DNA of 60,733 nucleotides from Anaerolineales bacterium (GTDB taxonomy: Bacteria; Chloroflexota; Anaerolineae; Anaerolineales; Villigracilaceae). The notes below the pieces were generated by a model, which worked only from the letters and a program-made list of their open reading frames with translations, was not told the origin of the DNA and ran no database searches. Both the position numbers and the translations under genes were made by a program. Shown in pieces: positions 16,470 through 23,932 of the stretch (within the stretch, counting starts at the first letter, position 1; the number at the start of each line of letters is the position of its first letter). The stretch spans positions 1 through 60,733 of the forward strand of contig JAGVAO010000191.1 in assembly GCA_020060235.1 (NCBI GenBank). Reading direction: 5' to 3'.

Positions 16470-17273
16470 TTACTCGGTCAGGCCCCATTTTTTGTTGAGG
16501 GCATCGAGGGTGTCGTCCGCCATCATGGCTTGCAGGGCGGCGTTGAAGGGGGCCACCAGGTCGGAGCCGGGCGGGAAGACAAACGCCAGCTGCTCGTCAG
16601 AGGTAATCTGCCCGGCAATCTTGAGTTTGCCCTCGTTTTCTCCCATATAGCCGGAGGCGGTCACGTTGTCGATGACGATGCCGTCGATATCGCCGCCAAT
16701 CAGGGCCAGGACAGCTCCACCGAAGTCTTCGAAGGCCTGGATGCTTTTATCCGGGAAGGTGGCTTCGGCCACGATGGCGTTGGTCGTACCGATTTGGGTG
16801 CCGACCAGGGCGCTGGCGTCGGCTTTGAAGGCCTCGACATCGCGGGTTTCATTGGCGCGGGTCAGGAGAACCTGTCCGACCGTAACATAGGGGATGGAGA
16901 AGGCAACGGTCTGGGCGCGTTCTTCGGTGAAGGTCACGCCATCGGCGAGAACGTCGTACTCATTGGCGGCCATCGCGGGGAAGATGCCATCCCAGGCGGC
17001 TTGCTTGAAATCGGGCACGCAGTTGAGGCGCTTGCAGATTTCGTTGACGGCGTCATAGTCCCAGCCGACACCCTGGCCGGAGGCCTCGTCGATGCTATTG
17101 AAAGGCGGATAAGCGTTTTCGACCGCAACGGTGATAACGCGGCCGCCGAGGTCGGGAAGGCCCTCCTGGGCGGTTCCGCCGCCGGTTCCATCGGTGGCCT
17201 GGCCACCTCCGCAAGCAGCCAGCGCCAAGCTGAGAATGATGAGCAGGCTAAAAAGCGATAGGGTTTTCTTCAT
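16470..17273 (-). CDS. amino-acid ABC transporter substrate-binding lipoprotein
   Basis: 267 aa from ATG 17273, with AAAGGAG upstream. A lipoprotein signal peptide ends in the lipobox LALAAC, with Cys21 the lipidation site, followed by a Gly/Thr-rich tether. The solute-binding domain (SBP_bac_3) shows [33 protein letters not shown], and [20 protein letters not shown]. It would capture a polar amino acid outside the membrane for the permease downstream. An inverted repeat TGCCAC/GTGGCA (17303-17318) lies in its 5' region. Confidence 0.92.
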   Translation of the reverse strand: MKKTLSLFSLLIILSLALAACGGGQATDGTGGGTAQEGLPDLGGRVITVAVENAYPPFNSIDEASGQGVGWDYDAVNEICKRLNCVPDFKQAAWDGIFPAMAANEYDVLADGVTFTEERAQTVAFSIPYVTVGQVLLTRANETRDVEAFKADASALVGTQIGTTNAIVAEATFPDKSIQAFEDFGGAVLALIGGDIDGIVIDNVTASGYMGENEGKLKIAGQITSDEQLAFVFPPGSDLVAPFNAALQAMMADDTLDALNKKWGLTE

Positions 17274-17468
17274 TTTTTTCTCTCTCCTTTGTGAGACGGG
17301 TTTGCCACTCTTGTGGCAGGTTTTTGACAATTAACCTTATTTCAATTTAGCCTAAAAGGCAAGTAGGAAAACTTAATTTTTAGCATGTCTTTACGAATGG
17401 GTCGTCTTTGCCGCGATGGTACAATTGAAACAATCAGCCCGAATACAATTCCGCGATTAGGAGCAAAA

Positions 17469-17876
17469 ATGACCGCGATTTTTCCGTCTTTCGAGTGGCT
17501 TGAGTCTTTCAGGGATAAACTGAATAGCGACCAAAAATACGCCGAAATTGCCAAAAATTGGGAGGGCGACATCTGCTTTGTCATTGACCCGGATGGCAAA
17601 CTCGAACAGCAAATGGTGATGTATCTTGACCTGTGGCACGGCAAATGCCGGGCGATTGAGGTTGTCGACGATATTGCCAGGTATTCCCCGGCCTTCACGC
17701 TCAGGGCTTCTTATGGGAATTTTGCCGCCATTGTCAGCGGCAAACTGGACCCGATGCAGGCCATGATGACCCGCAAGTTGGATGTCAAAGGCAACATGGC
17801 GGTCATGATGCGCAGCGTGCCAACCGTGCTCGATTTTGTGCGTTGCGCGAGAGAGATTACAACTGAAATCCTGTAA
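17469..17876 (+). CDS. SCP2-like protein, divergent
   Basis: 135 aa from ATG 17469, with AGGAG eight bases upstream. An SCP2-type pattern is visible: DICFVIDPDGKLEQQMVMYLDL, then ASYGNFAAIVSGKLDPMQAMMT and DVKGNMAVMMRSVPTVLDFV. It probably binds a lipid or acyl ligand. It is divergent from the ABC binding-protein gene and convergent with lysX, and does not obviously belong to either operon. Confidence 0.75.
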   Translation: MTAIFPSFEWLESFRDKLNSDQKYAEIAKNWEGDICFVIDPDGKLEQQMVMYLDLWHGKCRAIEVVDDIARYSPAFTLRASYGNFAAIVSGKLDPMQAMMTRKLDVKGNMAVMMRSVPTVLDFVRCAREITTEIL

Positions 17877-17891
17877 ACAGGTATGTTTATG

Positions 17892-17933
17892 AGTGTGCCG
17901 CGCCTAATTTGCAATCTGGCGCGGCACACTTTT
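17892..17933. terminator. bidirectional intrinsic terminator
   Basis: A perfect 13 bp stem (AGTGTGCCGCGCC with GGCGCGGCACACT) and 13-base loop, followed by TTTT. It lies between the convergent SCP2-like gene (+) and lysX (-), and ends the leftward lysine operon. Confidence 0.92.
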
Positions 17934-17950
17934 GATTCTCCCTGCATTCC

Positions 17951-18790
17951 CTACTTTGCGCTCTGGATGACATAGTCCACCATTTTTTTGGGAATATTTA
18001 CCCCGGTGGTGGCGATGCTATTGCGGAATTCCATCGTGTGGTTTACTTCGTTTATCGTGTAGCCAGCATCCGTTTCAAAGACGTCGACGGCCAGCAGTCC
18101 GCCGCCCATTGCCTGGGCCGTCTGGCGGCAGATGTCGCTCAGTTCGGGGGTCAGCGGGCAGTTCGATGCCTGTCCGCCGCGGGCCGTGTTGGTAATCCAG
18201 TTTTCGGAGGCGCGGTAGATGGCGCAAATCGGCTCTTCGCCGATGACAAAGGCGCGGATGTCGCGGCCTGGCTTGTTGATGTATTCCTGGATATAAAAGA
18301 CCTGGTGATGGACGCCCAGGCTGGCTTTATGCTCAATGAGCGATTCTGCCATCGAGCGGCTGTCCACTTTGGCGAGCAGGCGTCCCCACGAGCCGACGAC
18401 CGGCTTCAGCACGCAGGGATAGCCCATCGCCTCGACCGCTTGCAGGGCGGTTTCCTCGTCGAAAGCCATGTAGACCTTTGGGGTCGGGATTCCGGCGCTG
18501 GTGAGAATCTGGCTGGTGACGTATTTGTCGCCGCAGCGTTCGGCCACTTCGGGGGTGTTGACGACCGTCACGCCGTTGGCGGCGAAAATCTTCGAGACAT
18601 AAACCCCGCGCGAGTAGGAGATGGAACGCTCGAAGAGCACATCCACCTTTTCAGGGAGTTGGGCGATGTCGAAGAAGCGGTCGCCGTCGTTGATGCGCAC
18701 AACCTCGACGTTGGGGCGTTTTTCCAGTTCTTCAATAAGATATTTTTCTTCCACGCGCAGGCGGGTGTAGAGGAAGCCGATTTTAATCAT
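17951..18790 (-). CDS. lysX: LysW-aminoadipate ligase LysX (ATP-grasp)
   Basis: 279 aa, RimK-like ATP-grasp. It joins the alpha-amino group of alpha-aminoadipate to the C-terminal Glu of the carrier LysW, using ATP. Visible motifs: [66 protein letters not shown] and [13 protein letters not shown]. It is the last gene of the leftward operon after homocitrate synthase, homoaconitase and homoisocitrate dehydrogenase, so aminoadipate is the logical substrate. A paralogue at 27058-27933 is next to lysW and argG-argH. Confidence 0.92.
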   Translation of the reverse strand: MIKIGFLYTRLRVEEKYLIEELEKRPNVEVVRINDGDRFFDIAQLPEKVDVLFERSISYSRGVYVSKIFAANGVTVVNTPEVAERCGDKYVTSQILTSAGIPTPKVYMAFDEETALQAVEAMGYPCVLKPVVGSWGRLLAKVDSRSMAESLIEHKASLGVHHQVFYIQEYINKPGRDIRAFVIGEEPICAIYRASENWITNTARGGQASNCPLTPELSDICRQTAQAMGGGLLAVDVFETDAGYTINEVNHTMEFRNSIATTGVNIPKKMVDYVIQSAK

Positions 18791-18810
18791 AGAATCTCCT
18801 GATGATTGCG

Positions 18811-18844
18811 ATACTCGATATTCGGTTGTCGAATTATCGAGTAT
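18811..18844. repeat. short inverted repeat
   Basis: ATACTCGATA (18811-18820) is repeated in inverted form as TATCGAGTAT (18835-18844), with further CGAATTATCGA/TTATCGAATTTTCG units reaching into the end of the dehydrogenase gene. It fills the 65-base gap between lysX and homoisocitrate dehydrogenase. Confidence 0.65.
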
Positions 18845-18855
18845 TGAATAACGAC

Positions 18856-19857
18856 TTATCGAATTTTCGCTATTACTGCTTGAGTCATCCCGCTCGTTGT
18901 CAGTGTCCCGCCCAAATCTGGCGTGACCTGGCCTTCGGCGATGCAGGTTTCGACGGCGTTTCTCAAGCGGTTGGCCTGTTCTGTTTCGCTGAGATGCTCT
19001 AGCATCATCGCGGCGGCAAAGAAGGTGGCGGTTGGGTTGGCTTTCCCTGTGCCAACCAACGGCGGGGCCGAGCCGTGGACGGGTTCAAAGACTGCCGCGT
19101 CCGCGCCGATGTTGGCCGAGGCCGCCACACCCAACCCGCCGACGAACATGCAAGCCTCGTCGCTGAGAATATCGCCGAACAGGTTGGTGGTGACAATCAC
19201 CTGAAACTGCTCCGGCGCGCGGACAAGTTCCATTGCGCAGGTATCGACCAGCATTTCGAGCATTTCGATGTCGGGATAGTCCGGCGCGATTTCGAGCGCG
19301 ACCTGACGGAACAATCCGCAAGTCTGGCGCAGGACGTTGGCCTTATGGACGACGTGGACTTTTTTTCGCCCGGTTTGGCGAGCCAGGTCGAAGGCTTTGC
19401 GGATGATGCGCTCGGAGCCGCGCCGGGTGATGACGCGCTCAGTGATGGCGCGATTCCCGTCGTCCTCGACCCGCTCGATGCCGGAATACAGCCCCTCGGT
19501 GTTCTCGCGGACGAGGATGAGGTCAATACCGGGGCGCGAGGAGGGGTGAGAGATGGAGCGGGTCGGCCTGAGGTTGGCGTACAGGTCGAGGCTTTGGCGC
19601 ATCCGCACAACCGGCGAGAAATAGCCGGGGATATTGGGCGGCGTCGTAACGGCCCCAAACAGCGCGGCGTGTGAGCTGCGGATGGCGTCCAGCGTAGAAT
19701 CAGGCAGCGGCGTGCCGAGGCGCTCATAGGCGCCGAATCCGATTTCAGCGCGGGTGAAGTCCATATCCACAGGCAGGGCTTGGAGAACCGCTTCAGCGGC
19801 AGCAACGACTTCCGGGCCGATGCCGTCGCCGGGGAGGAGGGTGATTTGGTAGGGCAT
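18856..19857 (-). CDS. homoisocitrate dehydrogenase (isocitrate/isopropylmalate dehydrogenase family)
   Basis: 333 aa. It oxidatively decarboxylates homoisocitrate to 2-oxoadipate in the aminoadipate lysine pathway. Motifs: [15 protein letters not shown] at the N-terminus, the substrate arginines in [45 protein letters not shown], and [16 protein letters not shown]. The family also contains isopropylmalate and tartrate dehydrogenases. Position between homoaconitase and lysX, in one operon with homocitrate synthase, decides the call. Possible dual use for isocitrate cannot be excluded. Confidence 0.88.
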   Translation of the reverse strand: MPYQITLLPGDGIGPEVVAAAEAVLQALPVDMDFTRAEIGFGAYERLGTPLPDSTLDAIRSSHAALFGAVTTPPNIPGYFSPVVRMRQSLDLYANLRPTRSISHPSSRPGIDLILVRENTEGLYSGIERVEDDGNRAITERVITRRGSERIIRKAFDLARQTGRKKVHVVHKANVLRQTCGLFRQVALEIAPDYPDIEMLEMLVDTCAMELVRAPEQFQVIVTTNLFGDILSDEACMFVGGLGVAASANIGADAAVFEPVHGSAPPLVGTGKANPTATFFAAAMMLEHLSETEQANRLRNAVETCIAEGQVTPDLGGTLTTSGMTQAVIAKIR

Positions 19858-19870
19858 AGTTGGTTTCCGG

Positions 19871-19940
19871 TGGTCGAGTAGGCGGCGGGTCTCGATACGG
19901 GCTACGCCCTACTCGACCATCGCCGCCGTATCGAGACCAC
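19871..19940. repeat. TGGTCGAGTAG-family palindromic repeat
   Basis: TGGTCGAGTAG..TACTCGACCA with GTCTCGATAC and GTATCGAGACC blocks nested on both sides. It occupies the whole gap between the homoisocitrate dehydrogenase start and the homoaconitase small-subunit stop. Other copies: 20466-20570, 28977-29009, 29236-29280. Confidence 0.85.
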
Positions 19941-19941
19941 A

Positions 19942-20439
19942 TCAGGCCATCAACTCTTGAATATCATGTTCTTTCAAAAAGTTCACAATCCCGCCCGCTT
20001 CGGCGATTTTGAGCACAAAATCGGGCAGGGGCCGCGCCTGGAAGGTTGCGCCGCTGGTCAGGTTGCGGATTTGGCCGCTGGATAAATCTACATCCACTTC
20101 GTCACCCTCGCGGATACCCGCAACTGCTTCGGGGCATTCGAGAATCGGCAGGCCGATGTTGATGGCGTTGCGGAAGAAGATGCGCGCAAACGAGGGCGCA
20201 ATAATGCACTTGGTCTGCGAGCCTTTGATGGCAATCGGCGCGTGTTCGCGTGACGAGCCGCAGCCGAAATTCTGCCCACCGACGATGATGTCGCCGGGTT
20301 TGATGTTTTTGGAATACTCCGGCTTGACCTCGCAAAAGACGTTCTTGGCGAGTTCAAGCGGGTCAATGGTGATGTTAAAACGGCCGGGAATAATCTCGTC
20401 CGTGTTCATGTTTTCTCCGAAAGTCCAGGCTTTTCCCAT
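19942..20439 (-). CDS. homoaconitase small subunit (LeuD-like)
   Basis: 165 aa from ATG 20439, with AAAGGAG upstream; the frame extends further only into the repeat. It is the swivel domain of the aconitase family: GENMNTDEIIPGRFNI, DIIVGGQNFGCGSSREHAP and FARIFFRNAINIGLPILEC. It forms a heterodimer with the large subunit encoded just upstream and isomerises homocitrate to homoisocitrate via homoaconitate. An isopropylmalate isomerase role is the alternative; operon context favours lysine. Confidence 0.88.
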   Translation of the reverse strand: MGKAWTFGENMNTDEIIPGRFNITIDPLELAKNVFCEVKPEYSKNIKPGDIIVGGQNFGCGSSREHAPIAIKGSQTKCIIAPSFARIFFRNAINIGLPILECPEAVAGIREGDEVDVDLSSGQIRNLTSGATFQARPLPDFVLKIAEAGGIVNFLKEHDIQELMA

Positions 20440-20465
20440 AATAAACTCCTTTATTGTTTGAGCGA

Positions 20466-20570
20466 GGGTTGAGTAGCCCTGAGCGTTATTTGCGCAGGGC
20501 GTATCGAAACCCGGTAGTGATTTCATAAACATTTCCTGGTCTCGATACGCGCTGCGCGCTACTCGACCAT
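20466..20570. repeat. TGGTCGAGTAG-family palindromic repeat
   Basis: GGGTTGAGTAGCCCTGAG..CAGGGCGTATCGAAACCC is followed by TGGTCTCGATACGCGC..GCGCTACTCGACCA. Two complete palindromic units stand back to back in the gap between the homoaconitase subunits. Confidence 0.85.
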
Positions 20571-20575
20571 CTTTG

Positions 20576-21826
20576 CTACTTCAAAAACCCACGCGGGTCG
20601 GTGATACGACCGGTCAACGCCGTAGCCGCCGCCGTGGCCGGGCTGGCGAGATAGATTTCAGCCAGTGGGCTGCCCATGCGTCCGACGAAATTGCGGTTCA
20701 TCGTCGTCAGGGCGCGCTCGCCGGGGGCCAAGATGCCGCCATGCCGTCCGATGCAGGCCCCGCAGCCGGTGCCAGTGACGGTGCAGCCGGCGTCCATCAG
20801 GATTTCAATCAGCCCGTTTTGCATGGCTTTTTTGTGGATGCGCTGGCTGGCCGGGGTGACGATGACGCGCACCAGCGGGTTGACCCGTTTGCCCTTGAGC
20901 ATGTTCGCCACGATTTCCAAATCCTCGTAGCGGGCGTTGGTACAGGTGCCGATGTAAACCTCGTGCACTTCCAGCCCCTCGACCTGCTCCAGCGGCTTGA
21001 CGTTGTCCACGTCCGGATGGCAGGCGACTTGTGGGGTCAGGGCCGAAACGTCGAGTTCGATGATGCGTTCGTAGCGCGGATTGACCGGCTGGATTATCTC
21101 GAACGGCCCGGTTGCCGGGGTCTCGTTTTCGAGGTAGTCAATCGTCACCTGGTCGGCGGCAATCAGCCCGCACTTGGCCCCGATTTCGGTGGACATATTC
21201 GGGAAGATGATGCGCTCGTGCATGGGCAGGGACTCGATATACTCGCCGCCGAACTCGACCGAGCGATACGTCCCGCCGTCCATGCCGAGCAGCCCGGCAA
21301 TGTGAATCATCACATCTTTGGCGTAGACTCCCGGCTGGGTGCGTCCGCGCAGTTCGATGCGGATGGTTTCCGGGACTTTGAACCAGCATTTGCCCGTTAC
21401 CCAGGCCACGGCAATCTCGGTTGAACCCAGGCCCGCGCCGAACGCGCCCATCACGCCGTAGGTGTTCGAGTGCGAATCCGCGCCGATGACGATTGCGCCA
21501 GGGGTGATGAAGCCCTCCTCCAGCATGACCTGGTGACAGACGCCCTGCATGAACAGGTGCGGCAGTTCCTGCTCCTTCACAAAATCGATGATTTTGCGAT
21601 GATTCTCAGCGGCCATCACGTTCGGGGCTGGGTAGGCATGGTCAAGATGCAGCACGATGCGGTTTTTGTCGTGAAGCGGCTTGCCAATCTCCCGAAAGGC
21701 CTTGATAGCCAGCGGGGTGGTGTTGTCGTGGCTCATGATGTAGTCCACGTCCAGCAGGACAATTTCTCCCGCCTGCACCGGCCTCCCGGCTTTGCGGGAG
21801 AAGATTTCTTCGATTAATGTGCCCAT
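20576..21826 (-). CDS. homoaconitase large subunit (LeuC-like)
   Basis: 416 aa, aconitase-family [4Fe-4S] hydro-lyase. Motifs: VDYIMSHDNTTPLAIKAF, the HLDHAYPAP segment, GADSHSNTYGVMGAFGAG, the cluster-ligand cysteines in YIGTCTNARYEDL and GCTVTGTGCGACIGRHGG. It works with the small subunit downstream to convert homocitrate to homoisocitrate. The split two-subunit organisation is that of Thermus and archaeal lysine pathways. It lies downstream of homocitrate synthase, separated by a repeat. Confidence 0.9.
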   Translation of the reverse strand: MGTLIEEIFSRKAGRPVQAGEIVLLDVDYIMSHDNTTPLAIKAFREIGKPLHDKNRIVLHLDHAYPAPNVMAAENHRKIIDFVKEQELPHLFMQGVCHQVMLEEGFITPGAIVIGADSHSNTYGVMGAFGAGLGSTEIAVAWVTGKCWFKVPETIRIELRGRTQPGVYAKDVMIHIAGLLGMDGGTYRSVEFGGEYIESLPMHERIIFPNMSTEIGAKCGLIAADQVTIDYLENETPATGPFEIIQPVNPRYERIIELDVSALTPQVACHPDVDNVKPLEQVEGLEVHEVYIGTCTNARYEDLEIVANMLKGKRVNPLVRVIVTPASQRIHKKAMQNGLIEILMDAGCTVTGTGCGACIGRHGGILAPGERALTTMNRNFVGRMGSPLAEIYLASPATAAATALTGRITDPRGFLK

Positions 21827-21847
21827 AAAGTCTCCTTATTGGTGCCG

Positions 21848-21942
21848 GTAGGGGTGACCCGCCCGGCGCATAAAAATCATTTTGTCTGGCAAGGATGACT
21901 TGCCATAATGCTTCCTGGGTGGCCTTGAAGGGTCGCCCTTAC
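21848..21942. repeat. GTAGGGG-family palindromic repeat overlapping a stop codon
   Basis: GTAGGGGTGACCCGCC at one end pairs with GGCCTTGAAGGGTCGCCCTTAC-type sequence at the other, with an inner GGCAAG..CTTGCC arm. The stop codon of homocitrate synthase (21939-21941) lies inside its right edge. A sister copy is at 23340-23397. Confidence 0.8.
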
Positions 21943-23315
21943 TTGCCATTATATTTCTTCAACACCATCCGCGTCTCCGTCCTCTTCACGCCTGGCACGG
22001 TGCGGATTTCTTCGATAAGGTTGTTCAGCGCCATCATGTTTTCTGCGTCCACGAACGCGCTGACGTCAAAATCGCCGGTGATTTCGTACACGTTTTTGAC
22101 ACTGGTAAACCCGCGCAGACGCCGCACCACCGACGAGGTATAAACGTGCGACTCGACCTCCAGCATGACCATCGCCTGAAGGCCGTGCGGGATGATGTCG
22201 ATTTCGCGCCCCGTGACCTGCTCGGCGATTTGCAGTATGTCGCTGTCGAAGAGTTGTTTGCGCTCGTCGCCGACGCTTTTAATCCGCATGACGATGACCT
22301 CCAACTCTGCGGCGCTGACCTCGATGCCGTACTCGTCCAAACGGGCCGCGACCGCGCTTTTGCCGGTGTACTTGTCGATGACGATTTTGCGCTCGCGCCC
22401 CAGCAGCGACGGGTCGAACGGCTCGTAGGTGCGCGGGTCTTTCAGGATGCCGTTGGTATGCACGCCGCTTTTGTGGGTAAAGGCGTTCTGGCCGGTAATC
22501 GGCTTATTGGCGGCCAGCAAAAATCCGGAAACCCGTTCAAGATAAGACGAAAGCTCCATCAACGGGGCCAGGTTGTATTTCTGTACCCCTTCGAGATTGT
22601 GAAAGGCGACGATGGTTTCCGCCAAATCTGGAATTCCCGTTCGTTCTCCCAGCCCGTTAACGGTGGTGTGGATGCAATTTGCCCCGGAGCGGACGCCCGC
22701 CATGCCGTTCGCCAGCGCCAGCCCGTAGTCATCGTGGCAGTGCAGGTCAATCTGGCAGGGCAGCAGACGCGCCCGCAGCGCCGAGACGCGCTCGGCCATC
22801 GTGTGCGGCTGCATGATTCCGAGCGTATCGGCAAAACTGATGCGGTCGGCCCCGGCTTCGATGGCCGCGTTGCAAACCGTCACAAGGAACTCGAACTCGG
22901 TGCGGGTGGCGTCTTCGGGTGTGTAACGCACTTTCAATCCCAAACTGCGCGCATAAGCGATATGCTCACGGATGATGTCGAGGGCCTGGTCTTGCGTCTT
23001 GTGCAGTTTCGCATCCAGGTGGATTTTGGACGTGGCGTAGAAAATCGCCACCCGGTCCGCGCCGCAGGATTTGGCTTTGTCGATGCCGGAGCGGGAGGCA
23101 ATCGAATGGGCCACAATCTCGGCTTTCAGCCCCAGCGCGGCAATCCGCTGTACGGCTTTGGCGACGTTTGGCGAAACCGAGGGGTCACCGGCCTCAATCA
23201 TCTCCACCCCGACCTGGTCGAGCAGGCGGGCGATTTCGATTTTTTCGTCGAGGGTGAAGTTGACGTAGGGTGTCTGTTCGCCCTCGCGCAGGGTGGTATC
23301 CAGAATTTCGAGCAT
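21939..23315 (-). CDS. homocitrate synthase with C-terminal regulatory (RAM/Lrp-like) domain
   Basis: 458 aa. It condenses acetyl-CoA and 2-oxoglutarate, the first committed step of aminoadipate lysine synthesis. The HMGL-like TIM barrel begins with LDTTLREGEQTP and has DLHCHDDYGLALAN and TVNGLGERTG. Residues about 375-458 (MVMLEVESHVYTSSVVRRLR, VYEITGDFDVSAFVDAEN, VPGVKRTETRMV) look like the AsnC/Lrp ligand-binding fold called RAM, known from archaeal homologues; it may bind lysine. It is the first gene of the leftward operon, behind a leader ORF and terminator. Confidence 0.9.
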   Translation of the reverse strand: MLEILDTTLREGEQTPYVNFTLDEKIEIARLLDQVGVEMIEAGDPSVSPNVAKAVQRIAALGLKAEIVAHSIASRSGIDKAKSCGADRVAIFYATSKIHLDAKLHKTQDQALDIIREHIAYARSLGLKVRYTPEDATRTEFEFLVTVCNAAIEAGADRISFADTLGIMQPHTMAERVSALRARLLPCQIDLHCHDDYGLALANGMAGVRSGANCIHTTVNGLGERTGIPDLAETIVAFHNLEGVQKYNLAPLMELSSYLERVSGFLLAANKPITGQNAFTHKSGVHTNGILKDPRTYEPFDPSLLGRERKIVIDKYTGKSAVAARLDEYGIEVSAAELEVIVMRIKSVGDERKQLFDSDILQIAEQVTGREIDIIPHGLQAMVMLEVESHVYTSSVVRRLRGFTSVKNVYEITGDFDVSAFVDAENMMALNNLIEEIRTVPGVKRTETRMVLKKYNGK

Positions 23316-23339
23316 GAGAACTCCTTAATTGGCCGGGTC

Positions 23340-23397
23340 GTAGGGGCACGGCGGTTTAGAAAGTCTGTAAAGCCATCGTGTTCCGCCGTGCCCTTAC
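23340..23397. repeat. GTAGGGG-family palindromic repeat
   Basis: GTAGGGGCACGGCGG (23340-) pairs with CCGCCGTGCCCTTAC (-23397) around a 28-base centre. It lies in the 5' leader of homocitrate synthase, downstream of the leader terminator. Confidence 0.85.
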
Positions 23398-23409
23398 AGC
23401 ACGCGCGAA

Positions 23410-23446
23410 AAACAAAAACGCGCCCTCCGGTTTCGGAGAGCGCGTC
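23410..23446 (-). terminator. leader terminator (attenuator) before homocitrate synthase
   Basis: On the minus strand CGCGCTCTCCG pairs with CGGAGGGCGCG (11 bp, one G-U, 4-base loop), followed by TTTTTGTTTTT. It ends about 95 bases before the homocitrate synthase ATG and about 55 bases after the leader ORF stop. Placed between promoter and first gene, it would stop transcription unless opened. Confidence 0.9.
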
Positions 23447-23499
23447 GGTATGACAGGTTGACAGGCTGGAAGGACAGCCTTGCTTTGTGTTGTTCCTGT

Positions 23500-23592
23500 T
23501 TACCCGAAGACGCCCACAAATCCGAACCGAAGCACGGAAGTGGGCTGGCGCTTAGACTTGGCGTCCATCAGGAAGGCAGGGTGTGTACTCAT
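23500..23592 (-). CDS. 30-aa leader peptide ORF of the lysine operon
   Basis: ATG at 23592, TAA at 23502-23500; 30 aa containing AKSKRQP (Lys-Ser-Lys-Arg) at residues 12-15. Its ATG is only eight bases past the -10 hexamer, so the transcript would be almost leaderless. After the Lys codons, RNA segment GCCCAC (23545-23540) can pair with GTGGGC (23517-23512). The GCGTC of that same second segment (23513-23509) can instead pair with GACGC (23446-23442) in the 5' arm of the terminator. Leader function is inferred; no protein evidence. Confidence 0.6.
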   Translation of the reverse strand: MSTHPAFLMDAKSKRQPTSVLRFGFVGVFG

Positions 23593-23600
23593 TGGGCGGT

Positions 23601-23628
23601 ATTCTACCAGCGCCGTGAAATGTGTCAA
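23601..23628 (-). promoter_or_regulatory. sigma70-type promoter of the lysine operon
   Basis: On the minus strand: TTGACA (23628-23623), 16-base spacer, TAGAAT (23606-23601). The -35 is a perfect consensus match. The expected start site near 23594 is two bases before the leader ATG. Confidence 0.8.
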
Positions 23629-23710
23629 CCTTTTTGGTGGTAAAAATTGTGTAAACAAATAGGTTCTGTAAAATTTTCATAAAAGGCGGCTTGCACCCAA
23701 AACCCAACCC

Positions 23711-23739
23711 TTGACTACACAACCTCGCGCGGCTATACT
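23711..23739 (+). promoter_or_regulatory. sigma70-type promoter of the argG operon
   Basis: TTGACT (23711-23716), 17-base spacer, TATACT (23734-23739). The expected start near 23746 gives a 5' leader of only about four bases before the leader-peptide ATG at 23750. It is divergent from the lysine-operon promoter, with 82 bases between the two -35 boxes. Confidence 0.82.
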
Positions 23740-23749
23740 CGCGCAGATT

Positions 23750-23842
23750 ATGAAACCTGTCAATATTTCCAAGCGTCTGCCCCGTGCTCGTCGTACCTAC
23801 TTCCAAAGTGGAAGGTCGGGCGATATGCGCTTGCCGGGGTAA
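23750..23842 (+). CDS. 30-aa arginine-rich leader peptide ORF before argG
   Basis: ATG 23750 to TAA 23842, 30 aa. Residues 9-15 read RLPRARR, with four CGT codons in seven (23774, 23783, 23789, 23792). Two further Arg lie downstream of these and one more near the end. Directly after the CGT pair come RNA segments able to form 1:2 (CTTCC 23800-23804 with GGAAG 23810-23814), 2:3 (GTGGAAGG plus GGGC, 23808-23821, with GCCC plus CCTTCCAC, 23873-23885) and 3:4 (the terminator). This is the classical layout of ribosome-mediated attenuation, here sensing Arg-tRNA. Confidence 0.82.
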   Translation: MKPVNISKRLPRARRTYFQSGRSGDMRLPG

Positions 23843-23870
23843 AGACGGCGAGAGGCAGTCATGTAAATCC

Positions 23871-23902
23871 AAGCCCTCCTTCCACTGAAGGAGGGCTTTT
23901 TT
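23871..23902 (+). terminator. leader terminator (attenuator) before argG
   Basis: A perfect 12 bp stem (AAGCCCTCCTTC with GAAGGAGGGCTT, loop CACT) is followed by TTTT. It sits between the arginine-rich leader ORF and the argG RBS. Its 5' arm is also complementary to the upstream segment GTGGAAGGTCGGGC, giving an antiterminator. Confidence 0.95.
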
Positions 23903-23932
23903 ATGCCATTTTACGCTCTCAGGAGAAATGCT

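Noticed and set aside
17303-17318. TGCCAC/GTGGCA inverted repeat as an operator for the ABC transporter
   Set aside because: It is short and lies downstream of any recognisable promoter; it could equally be a small mRNA hairpin. Not strong enough to call as a regulatory site.
23903-23932. Upstream in-frame ATG for argG at 23903
   Set aside because: It falls within the U-tract of the leader terminator and has no RBS; ATG 23933 has AGGAG seven bases upstream and gives the normal N-terminus.
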